NCBI RefSeq assembly: GCF_000702825.1
Contig: NZ_JNKF01000012.1
Location: 124,001-188,000, forward strand
Direction of reading: 5' to 3'
DNA length: 64,000 nt
Source: Prevotella sp. P6B1
Lineage (GTDB): Bacteria; Bacteroidota; Bacteroidia; Bacteroidales; Bacteroidaceae
The position numbers were made by a program, and so were the translations under genes. This document shows positions 44,051 to 51,765 of the stretch, one piece after another (position 1 is the stretch's first letter; the number at the start of each line of letters is the position of its first letter). The notes beneath the pieces are model-generated. The model did no database searches. It had not been told where the DNA came from and saw nothing but the letters and a program-made list of their open reading frames with translations.

Positions 44051-44986
44051 TTATTTAAGAGTTTTCAAATCCAGATCATATACACCTGCTGTACGCTTCA
44101 GTACTTCCTCGCGCAGAGCGTCGAGGCTGATACCCCAGCTGTCGTTCAGATAGTCACGAACCATGTCGACTTTCTGTTGCAGTACGTTGTAGTAAGTCAT
44201 GTCGCCATCTACGATAGCCTGATTCATGATCTGGTTCCAGACCTTGTCGGTCGAAGTAACATAGGTAGAGAATACTTCCGCCATATCCTCATTGGGCTCG
44301 CTGCTGGCATAACCGGTCACAAAACCTTCCAGTGGAGCCTCATCGTCATCCACGTTAATCCAGTCACTGGTGTGATACTTACCGGCTGAGATCAGATTGA
44401 AGTCTGTTGGGAAGTTACGTGTCTGGGTCATGATATGGAAGAACTCATGGTGCATGGTGTGGAAATACCAATGGTTCAGATCGAGGGGGAGCGAGTAATG
44501 GTTGCGATATGCATCCTCGGTATTGACGAAGATGTTGTCCAAATCAAGCTCGTTCACACGGAACAAGGTGATCTTTACACCGCTCTCGGCATAGCCCAGC
44601 ACAATGGACCCCTGATTGTTGAACTCAGGAGATCCTAACAGCTGATAGACTTTAGGACCATACTGCTTGATGAAGTTTGATCCAAACACCGTTTCATAGG
44701 GATCAATCCACAGTGCCTTCACCAGAATAGCCAGTGCCTTAGCCTTCTCTGGGTCGGCAGGTACTACATTGTAGTAGTTGTCGGTTTCGCTGTCCTGATA
44801 GCGGTAGCGGAACTCGATGTTGTAGGGCTGGGTGAAGTTGGTATAGAGCCACTTGTCGAACTCGCTCTGAGGTTTCTCCTCTGTCTTGAAGATGCTCTCC
44901 GAAGAGGGGGCGTCGTCGCTGTTACATGATGACACAACTGTCATCAACGCCAGCAGACTCATGATGGATAATATGGTTCTTTTCAT
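44051..44986 (-). CDS. Substrate import-associated zinc metallohydrolase lipoprotein
   Basis: A 311-residue lipoprotein with lipobox MTVVSSC (acylated cysteine at residue 21). The metal site is WYFHTMHHEFFHIMTQ, a HExxH motif near residue 160, and GFVTGYASSEPNEDMAEVF near residue 225 supplies a likely third metal-binding glutamate (NEDMAE). It matches the TIGR04549/PF15890 group, which sits beside SusC/SusD genes. It probably cleaves peptide or amide bonds in surface-bound material before import through SusC-B. Confidence 0.85.
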   Translation of the reverse strand: MKRTILSIMSLLALMTVVSSCNSDDAPSSESIFKTEEKPQSEFDKWLYTNFTQPYNIEFRYRYQDSETDNYYNVVPADPEKAKALAILVKALWIDPYETVFGSNFIKQYGPKVYQLLGSPEFNNQGSIVLGYAESGVKITLFRVNELDLDNIFVNTEDAYRNHYSLPLDLNHWYFHTMHHEFFHIMTQTRNFPTDFNLISAGKYHTSDWINVDDDEAPLEGFVTGYASSEPNEDMAEVFSTYVTSTDKVWNQIMNQAIVDGDMTYYNVLQQKVDMVRDYLNDSWGISLDALREEVLKRTAGVYDLDLKTLK

Positions 44987-45005
44987 AATTGTGATTCTTT
45001 TTTAA

Positions 45006-46658
45006 TCATTTCTGCATATCTTCCGACTCGCGCAAAACGCTCATCTCGTCTTTATCTTTATCACTAACGGCTGTGGTAGTCTGCTCACCGTATTCATTAG
45101 GTGCGATACCAGCCTTGATAGCATCCTGAGGCAACTGGAGTGCGCCACGTGGGTCGCCTGCCTTGAAGATGATAGGATCGCTGCCATCGATGTTGTGGCT
45201 GAACACGATACCATAACGCTTCAGATCCTGAAAACGGAGTCCACGCTGCCATGTCTCGATACGGCGCATGTGCAGAACCATCTGAATGAAATTCTCCTGG
45301 GTACCCGACTCAACAGTGAATCCCTGTGGATGAAGCATCTTCTTGGGAGTACGCTGAGTAGCTGTAAATATAGTATCCGGAGTGTACTTGATATTATCGA
45401 AAGTCTTATTGATCAACTCTTCTGTAAGGATTGGCTTCTTAGCCGTTCCATAAGTCTCACGACAGTGGTTACCTACCCAGTAGTTCATGTCTTTCAGTGC
45501 GTTGTCATACTGCTTTGTCAGTGTGTAGGCCTCGGCACGGACCAATAGGGTCTCGTCGGCACTGAATGCTACGTCAACAATATAAGGTGTACCGGTATTT
45601 GCCACTTTGTCGGTAACAGCAAAGAACTCCATCATGACAGGTGTGTAGATAGACTGGTTGGCTCCACCGTACAGCAATTTTGCCTGATACAAAACGTTGT
45701 TGGAAGAACCCGATCCCCAAGGCATGCCTGAAGCCCAGACAAGCTCACGCTGCCAGATGTCGTAGTGACAGGCATAGCGACGCCAGCTGCTTGACGACAT
45801 GGCACGACCTGCAATAGAGTTGGCTGTAACCAACAGGAAATTGGCAGGCTCAGAGGCTGCTACATAAGCATTGTTGATATCGCTGGTTCCCTGAAGTGTC
45901 ATGTACTGCTCAAAGTTACGCAATACAGCACTGGGATTGCTACCGATAGCGTTTGTGGCATACTGAATGGCCTTATCGTACTTGTGATAATACAGATTGA
46001 ATCGTGCTGCGAAAGCGTAGGCAGCTTTCGCGTTGAAGTGATATTTGGGCGACTTCAGGTGAGCATCGCTGACCATAGGAAGAGCTGCTTCGATATCATC
46101 ATTGATCTTCTGGTAGAGTTCCTCAAGTGTACCACGCTCATCAATACTTACGCCTGGTTCTGTGGGATAAGGCAGGCCAAGATACTGGTCGGCCTTGGTG
46201 GGGTCATAAGCCATACAGAACACATTGCTCAGACGGAACATAGCGAAAGCGCGGCACAACAAGGCCTCAGCCTTCTGGCCATTCAGAGATGAAGGGTTGC
46301 CAAGGTCGGCAATTGCCTGCAAAGCCTGGTTGGCTGTAGCGATGGCAGTATAATGTGAGTTCCATATCCACTGGGGGCTTTCCCATGAAGTAGTTGTAAC
46401 AGGCTCCCAGCGATACATTGAACCCTGATAGTCCTGGGCTGAGTACTGCTTCCCGTTATCCTGAATGTTGTCTGAAGCATGCTCCATGATGAGAGCTGCC
46501 GAACGTTTAGGATATGCTGATACCAGGAACTGAGATACCTTGGTTTCTGTGTCTACCTCAGCACGGTCATCGGGCAGTTTGTCGAGATAATCATTACATG
46601 AGGTCAAGCCAAGGCTCAAGGCGATGATGGATAATCCAATATATTTTTTCATAATCAT
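45006..46658 (-). CDS. SusD/RagB-like lipoprotein, system B
   Basis: A 550-residue surface lipoprotein partner of SusC-B. The leader contains two possible starts (MIMKK); the lipobox SLGLTSC puts the cysteine at residue 21 from the first. NDYLDKLPDDRAEVDTETK follows, a standard SusD opening. Family segments include LLCRAFAMFRLSNVFCMAYDPTK (TPR-like), AFAARFNLYYHKYDKAIQYA, and VRAEAYTLTKQYDNALKDMNYW. It lies 35 bases downstream of susC-B and 20 bases upstream of the metallohydrolase. Confidence 0.93.
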   Translation of the reverse strand: MIMKKYIGLSIIALSLGLTSCNDYLDKLPDDRAEVDTETKVSQFLVSAYPKRSAALIMEHASDNIQDNGKQYSAQDYQGSMYRWEPVTTTSWESPQWIWNSHYTAIATANQALQAIADLGNPSSLNGQKAEALLCRAFAMFRLSNVFCMAYDPTKADQYLGLPYPTEPGVSIDERGTLEELYQKINDDIEAALPMVSDAHLKSPKYHFNAKAAYAFAARFNLYYHKYDKAIQYATNAIGSNPSAVLRNFEQYMTLQGTSDINNAYVAASEPANFLLVTANSIAGRAMSSSSWRRYACHYDIWQRELVWASGMPWGSGSSNNVLYQAKLLYGGANQSIYTPVMMEFFAVTDKVANTGTPYIVDVAFSADETLLVRAEAYTLTKQYDNALKDMNYWVGNHCRETYGTAKKPILTEELINKTFDNIKYTPDTIFTATQRTPKKMLHPQGFTVESGTQENFIQMVLHMRRIETWQRGLRFQDLKRYGIVFSHNIDGSDPIIFKAGDPRGALQLPQDAIKAGIAPNEYGEQTTTAVSDKDKDEMSVLRESEDMQK

Positions 46659-46693
46659 CTTACTTTTATACCTTATTTATATTATATATGATC

Positions 46694-49600
46694 TTAGAGT
46701 CCAACACGCAGTGTGAATGTGAACTGCTTAGGCATTGGAACTGCCACACCACCAGTATTGAAGAATTCAGGATCCTGTCCGTTCAACTTCTTGTCAGAGT
46801 AGATCAAGAAGAGGTTGGTGGCCTGCAGCTTAGCGCTCAATGAGTTGATGTTCAGGTGAGCAATCCATGACTTGGGGAAGTCGTAGCTCAGTGAGATCTC
46901 CTTCATACGGATGAAGTCGCCCTTAGCTACACGGGCCGTCGACTTGTTATAGGCATTGTATGCATACGACAGATGTGAGTCATTCTGAATCAGGCGCAAG
47001 TCGGCGATGGCAGGAATATCTGTGTACTTCTCGTCGCCAGCCATGGTCCAACGGTTCTTGAACTCTTTTGGAGTAGCGTCCAGATCAGAGTAGGTAACAT
47101 GGAATGCGGGATCCAGACGGATGACATTACCGAATGAGTAAGTGGCAAAGACGTTCAGTGTGAAGCCTTTGTACTTGAAGGTGTTTCCTAACGAACCTGT
47201 TGTTGTGGGGTCTGTAGGACCTTCATATACCAGATAGTCGGTATCGTACGACTGGAAGTCGATATCGCTTGTAGTCAATTCACCGTTTGTATTGATGAAG
47301 GTAGGAATACCATCCTGGTTCAGGCCCTGGAAGTCCATAGAGAACAGTGAACGATAGGCATAGCCAGGCATGGTGAAACCAGAGTTGCTGATCATGTTGA
47401 TAACACGAGTGTAAGTCTCAAGCTCGGTTACTTTGGTCTTCACGTGTGAGAAAATGAAATCTGAAGTCCACTGGAAGTCCTTTGTAACAATGTTCTTTGT
47501 AGAGATCGACAGTTCCTCACCGCTTGAACGCATAGAGGCAACGTTAGCATAGTCGCGCAGGGTTCCTGTGGTACCGTTGGTGGTACGAGGACCAATCAGG
47601 TCGAAGTTGTTACGCTTGTACCAGTCGAACTGTACATTGATGCGGTTGTTCAGGAAGCCCAGGTCAACACCGATGTTTAACTCGTGCTTCTTCTCGTAAG
47701 TCAGGTCGGGATTGGCGAAGTCATAAATCTCAAGACCTGATTCCTTGACGTTTGTGAATGGACGCCAGGGGTTGTAGCTCTGGATAATAACCTGTGCGTT
47801 GTTGGTAGCAGGCTTATCACCAGTAAGTGAGTATGATGCCTTCAGTGTAGCATGGGTCAGCACGTTCTTGAAGGTCTTCTGGAACCAGGGCTCCTCGTGA
47901 GCATTCCATGCTGTAGATACGTTCCAAGTAGGCAACCAACGTGCACTGGTGGCTTTACCCAGACGGTTAGAACCCTCGTAACGGGCTGTTCCGTTGATGA
48001 TGTAGCGTCCCTTATATGAATAGGTGGCAGTACCAAAGAATGAAACCTCACGGCCATAGGTGTTTGACAGACCGTAGTAGTTGGCATTCTGCTCGTTCGA
48101 CTGCTTGAAATAACGATAGTCATAAGAAGGCAGATAACCCATGTCGTACTGCATACCAACACCATCGAAGTTACTACGGGTACGGTCAGTGTTGTTGATC
48201 TCCATACCTCCGAACAGATTGATGATGTGCATGTCGTTGTTGAAAGCATCGTTGTAGCTACCTGTGAGACGTACACTCCAGTTTCTCATTCTGTACTTCT
48301 TCTCATTGTAGAAACCTCCGTTTGGCAATACACTGATTGGCAGTGAGTTGGCATCGTCAGGGTCGGTGTAGAGCCAGGGGTTGGCATCACGCATGGTAGC
48401 ATCGTCCATCATACGGAACGACATGGCCATGTTTGAGTTCTCACGAATCTGAGTTGCCTGGTTGGTACCAGAATACTTATAGGCTGTCAGTGCGGCGAAT
48501 TCAAGCTGTCGGATAGGCTTGTACTTCAACTCGGCCTGAACCTTCATATCAAACACATCCAGGTCAATATTGTTGTTGGCCAACTCGTTGTGGATGTTGA
48601 ATGGCGCGTAATTACGTACATAATAGGCATTTGGATCCAGTGTACGTGATGTGTTCAGAGCGTATGAATATGGGTTGATATCAAAGTCGCGGCTGGTTTC
48701 ACCAGTTACGGCATTGCTGCTTGAGTTAGTTGAACCGGGTGCCTTCTGCTTACGATAGCTGGCATTTCCAATCAGGTTCAACGAAATCTTCTTCGAGATA
48801 TTGAAGTTAGCGTTGACATTGGTTGTGAAACGCTCTACCTTCGAAGCCTCAGTCCAACCTGGGTCGTTCATGTAGCTGAATGAGGTGTAGTACTGTGACT
48901 TATCAGTACCAGTTGACATAGAGATTGAGTGGTTGTGCATGATCTCGCTTGAGAAAAGCTCGTCAAACCAGTCTGTGTTACGCATCTCGGCAGTCTGCAG
49001 GTAAGCATTTCTTGCAGCCTCAGTGTTTGCCAATGCATAGGTACCTGTAGTAGGATCGAATGTGTTCAACAGATGATACATCTTACCATAGACACCGCTG
49101 CTTGATGCACGATAGGTGCGACCGAAAGAAATCAGACCATTGTTCTCCAATTCCTTGTAGATTCCCATCTGCTCCTGCGAGTTCATGATGTTGAATGTAG
49201 AGTAGCTGGGCTTCAGGCGCATGGTGTACTCACCAGTATAGTTGATACGTGTCTGTCCCTGCTTTCCTTTCTTGGTGGTTACAACAATCACACCAGCCAT
49301 AGCGCGGGCACCATAGATAGAGGTTGCAGAACCGTCTTTCAGGATCTGGAACGACTCGATATCGTCAGAGTTCAAACCTGCAATAGCCGATGAGATCAGT
49401 GTCTCAGCATCACCAGAAGAAAGAGCATCAGCATCTACTTCTGTTACATCTTCCATGATAACACCATCCACTACCCATAGAGGCTTAGATGAACCATAGA
49501 TAGATGTTGCACCACGAACTCGGATCTTGGGCGCTGTACCAAAGGTACCAGATACGTTCTGAACCGATACACCTGCTACACGACCTTCTAGTGAACGCGA

Positions 49601-50002
49601 GATATCAGCCACACCGTCGAGCTTGGCTTTCTCAGCATCCAACTTTGAAGTTGCACCAGTAAACAAGCGCTTGTCCAATTTCTGGAAACCTGTTACCACA
49701 ACCTCTTGAAGGGCAGCGCTGTTGTGCATCACTACCTTCATGCCATCCTTAGCTGTTACCACCATGGTCTCCATGCCGATATAGCTAATACTCAGTTTTT
49801 TACCTGAAGGAACACTAATCGTGAAGTGTCCTTCTTCATCAGTCACAGCAACCGTCTTCTGACCTACTACCATGACAGTGGCACCGATAACGGCCTCATT
49901 GTCTTCGGCAGAGACGACTGTACCTGAGACTTTACTCTGGGCCACAGCCATACCTATGCTCAATAGGAAGCAGGCCAGAGACATCATAAGTCTTTTCTTC
50001 AT
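46694..50002 (-). CDS. SusC/RagA-like TonB-dependent transporter, system B
   Basis: A 1102-residue TonB-dependent outer-membrane channel. Signal peptide to residue 21 (IGMAVA), then the N-terminal extension (VSGTVVSAEDNEAVIGATVM), TonB box/plug EVVVTGFQKLDKRLFTGATS, plug blocks LWVVDGVIMED and FQILKDGSATSIYGARAMAG, and a barrel ending FTFTLRVGL. Its N-terminal part is only distantly related to those of SusC-A and SusC-C, so it is not part of the repeat. It has its own promoter at 50093 and would be carried along in an inversion without losing it. Confidence 0.96.
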   Translation of the reverse strand: MKKRLMMSLACFLLSIGMAVAQSKVSGTVVSAEDNEAVIGATVMVVGQKTVAVTDEEGHFTISVPSGKKLSISYIGMETMVVTAKDGMKVVMHNSAALQEVVVTGFQKLDKRLFTGATSKLDAEKAKLDGVADISRSLEGRVAGVSVQNVSGTFGTAPKIRVRGATSIYGSSKPLWVVDGVIMEDVTEVDADALSSGDAETLISSAIAGLNSDDIESFQILKDGSATSIYGARAMAGVIVVTTKKGKQGQTRINYTGEYTMRLKPSYSTFNIMNSQEQMGIYKELENNGLISFGRTYRASSSGVYGKMYHLLNTFDPTTGTYALANTEAARNAYLQTAEMRNTDWFDELFSSEIMHNHSISMSTGTDKSQYYTSFSYMNDPGWTEASKVERFTTNVNANFNISKKISLNLIGNASYRKQKAPGSTNSSSNAVTGETSRDFDINPYSYALNTSRTLDPNAYYVRNYAPFNIHNELANNNIDLDVFDMKVQAELKYKPIRQLEFAALTAYKYSGTNQATQIRENSNMAMSFRMMDDATMRDANPWLYTDPDDANSLPISVLPNGGFYNEKKYRMRNWSVRLTGSYNDAFNNDMHIINLFGGMEINNTDRTRSNFDGVGMQYDMGYLPSYDYRYFKQSNEQNANYYGLSNTYGREVSFFGTATYSYKGRYIINGTARYEGSNRLGKATSARWLPTWNVSTAWNAHEEPWFQKTFKNVLTHATLKASYSLTGDKPATNNAQVIIQSYNPWRPFTNVKESGLEIYDFANPDLTYEKKHELNIGVDLGFLNNRINVQFDWYKRNNFDLIGPRTTNGTTGTLRDYANVASMRSSGEELSISTKNIVTKDFQWTSDFIFSHVKTKVTELETYTRVINMISNSGFTMPGYAYRSLFSMDFQGLNQDGIPTFINTNGELTTSDIDFQSYDTDYLVYEGPTDPTTTGSLGNTFKYKGFTLNVFATYSFGNVIRLDPAFHVTYSDLDATPKEFKNRWTMAGDEKYTDIPAIADLRLIQNDSHLSYAYNAYNKSTARVAKGDFIRMKEISLSYDFPKSWIAHLNINSLSAKLQATNLFLIYSDKKLNGQDPEFFNTGGVAVPMPKQFTFTLRVGL

Positions 50003-50092
50003 AAACAGTTTTTTGTTGTTAATATTATGATTAAATTAATAAATTTTAAGCAACGATACATGTCTTTTGTTAGTAAAGTGCCTGAAAACGGT

Positions 50093-50101
50093 GCAAAGAT
50101 A
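50093..50101 (-). promoter_or_regulatory. -7 element of the SusCD-B operon
   Basis: TATCTTTGC on the minus strand, 90 bases upstream of the susC-B ATG at 50002. The 50003-50367 spacer contains this leader, an AT-rich stretch and three palindromes, and no gene. Confidence 0.75.
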
Positions 50102-50279
50102 TACTATACTGATGAAATAAAAGAATAAATTTATAAAAAAAGCATTCTATTTTTCTTTTGTTAACAGTTTTGCTGGTATTTTAGTCAATTTGAGTCAGTC
50201 TGAAAGCAGAAATGCCGTTTTGCTAACACTTTGCTTTCCTAACTACTCTTTCTGCATAAAAATGACATTTTCATTTATA

Positions 50280-50338
50280 TTCCCAACGTGGGAATATTTG
50301 TTTCCCAACGTGGGAATATTTCATTCCCAAGCTGGGAA
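50280..50338. repeat. Three 15-bp palindromes spaced exactly 22 bp
   Basis: TTCCCAACGTGGGAA at 50280-50294 and 50302-50316, and TTCCCAAGCTGGGAA at 50324-50338. Each has 6-bp arms TTCCCA/TGGGAA around three bases. The exact 22-bp register, about two helical turns, places all three on the same face of the DNA. They lie between the recombinase stop and the susC-B promoter. Confidence 0.9.
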
Positions 50339-50367
50339 ATTCTGCCAAGCTGCGAGTTACGTCAGAA

Positions 50368-51327
50368 TCATAGTCGATTGACTATGATACGATTAGCTTC
50401 GGCCAGTCGATTGTCATTGATTTCCTTGATATAGGTAAGTGTGGTTTGCGGATTTGTATGCCCTAAGGCTTTTGAGATGACGGGCAGATCGACATTAGCA
50501 CCATAAGCCACACTGGCCCAGGTATGGCGAGCTGTGTAGGAAGTGAGTCGCAATGAAAGACCTGCTTTGCGGGCCAATGTTTTCAAACTGCGGTTGTAGT
50601 GATTCAGCATGAGCAGATATTCCTGATAGGCTTTCTGTGGATTGTTTGACTTTAGCAGTGGGAATACGTATCCGCTGTCAGACTGATAGCGATTGATGAT
50701 CTCAAGCATACACGGCTCAAGTGGCACAACTACACGTTGTCCAGTCTTATGGCGATGGTAAACCAACTGCTGGTCTGTGATTTGATGACGCCGCAAAAAA
50801 GCTATATCGACAAAAGGCATTCCTAAGGCATAATAACTAAACAGGAATATGTCGCGAACCAGACAGAGAAAAGACTGCGGGCGGAGTTGGGTTTGCTTGA
50901 TACTGGTGATGTCGGCCTCGGTGATAGCTCGCTTCTCAGTTTTAGCACGACCTGTGTAAACACCATCGAAGGCGTGTGTGGGATTTTCGCCCTTAATCCG
51001 ATTGAGCAACGAGCGTATGGAACGCATATAGCATGAGATGCTATTTGTGCAAAGGCCCTGATCGCGTAGCCATCGTTCAAACCCCTTCATCAGTTGCTGG
51101 TTTACCTGAGAGATGTCGATATCTTGTTTCATATAACGTTTCAATGCACGTAATGCAGTTTTGTAATTCTCCGTTGTAGATTGACTAAGCGATGCTTGGA
51201 GTCGTTCTACTTCAGTCTCTGCTGCCTGCAAGAAGTTCAGTTTTGAAACAGATGACGTTTTTTCCTGCTTTTTACTTTCACACTTGTTGATGTGAATGTG
51301 TAGTTCAAATTTGATACTGATACTCAT
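50368..51327 (-). CDS. Tyrosine recombinase (shufflon-type integrase)
   Basis: A 319-residue site-specific recombinase of the Bacteroidetes type: an N-terminal segment (residues 1-40), a SAM-like core-binding domain (TTENYKTALRALKRYMKQ to SYMRSIRSLLNRIKG), and a catalytic domain. Visible active-site parts are the lysine in YHRHKTGQRVVVPL, LTSYTARHTWASVAYG with the second arginine, and LGHTNPQTTLTYIKEI with the histidine and nucleophile tyrosine. The expected first arginine (commonly RGM in this family as I recall) reads ALGMPFVD. It starts 66 bases from IR-R and is the natural candidate for inverting the segment. Confidence 0.92.
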   Translation of the reverse strand: MSISIKFELHIHINKCESKKQEKTSSVSKLNFLQAAETEVERLQASLSQSTTENYKTALRALKRYMKQDIDISQVNQQLMKGFERWLRDQGLCTNSISCYMRSIRSLLNRIKGENPTHAFDGVYTGRAKTEKRAITEADITSIKQTQLRPQSFLCLVRDIFLFSYYALGMPFVDIAFLRRHQITDQQLVYHRHKTGQRVVVPLEPCMLEIINRYQSDSGYVFPLLKSNNPQKAYQEYLLMLNHYNRSLKTLARKAGLSLRLTSYTARHTWASVAYGANVDLPVISKALGHTNPQTTLTYIKEINDNRLAEANRIIVNRL

Positions 51328-51392
51328 AATAAAATCCTTTCTGTAATTTAAAGAAGTCCATATATAATATATAATAAGGTGAAAAAATGCAC

Positions 51393-51765
51393 ACCTCTGC
51401 CCACTAATTGTGCTAAAATATAAATATGTACGCGAACATTAATATAGTTAAACATTTAATAATTAACAAAAAGAGAGAGAATTTATGAAAAGAAGACTAA
51501 CGATGTTTTTGGTCGGCCTCTTCCTGTGTGTAGGAACAGCGCTGGCTCAGACTAAGATCACCGGTACGGTACTCTCACAAGACGACGGACAGCCCATTAT
51601 CGGTGCTGCTGTCAAGGTGGTTGGTACCAGTACAGGTATGTTGACTGACGTAAACGGTCGTTTCAATGTTACCCTTCCTGCTGGTAAGGATCAGCTGGAA
51701 ATTTCGTATCTTGGCTATGAGAGCAAGACTCTGAAGGCCAAGAATGGTATGCGTGTCTTCCTGAA
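51393..51765 (+). repeat. Inverted repeat, right copy (IR-R), 373 bp
   Basis: Inverted copy of 42112-42484, covering the leader and first 93 codons plus two bases of susC-C. It contains TGTACGCGAACA at 51427-51438, a near-palindrome (TGTWCGCGWACA) that could be the recombinase core; the matching site in IR-L is 42439-42450. Confidence 0.95.

Larger units (their letters stand above)
42485..51392. other. Putative 8.9-kb invertible segment
   Basis: The region between the two 373-bp inverted repeats. It holds the promoter that now reads into susC-A (42521), the DUF4302, metallohydrolase, SusD-B and SusC-B genes with their own promoter (50093), three palindromes (50280-50338) and a tyrosine recombinase whose start is 66 bases from IR-R. 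Recombination between the repeats would invert exactly this segment, leave both flanking susC reading frames intact, and move the 42521 promoter from susC-A to susC-C. The inversion itself has not been observed here; it is inferred from layout. Confidence 0.75.

Noticed and set aside
46694-50002. susC-B as a recombination partner
   Set aside because: Its N-terminal region is only distantly related and there is no shared leader sequence.
50280-50338. A CRISPR array
   Set aside because: Three short palindromes with 7-base spacers and no cas genes; the period and unit length are far from any CRISPR.
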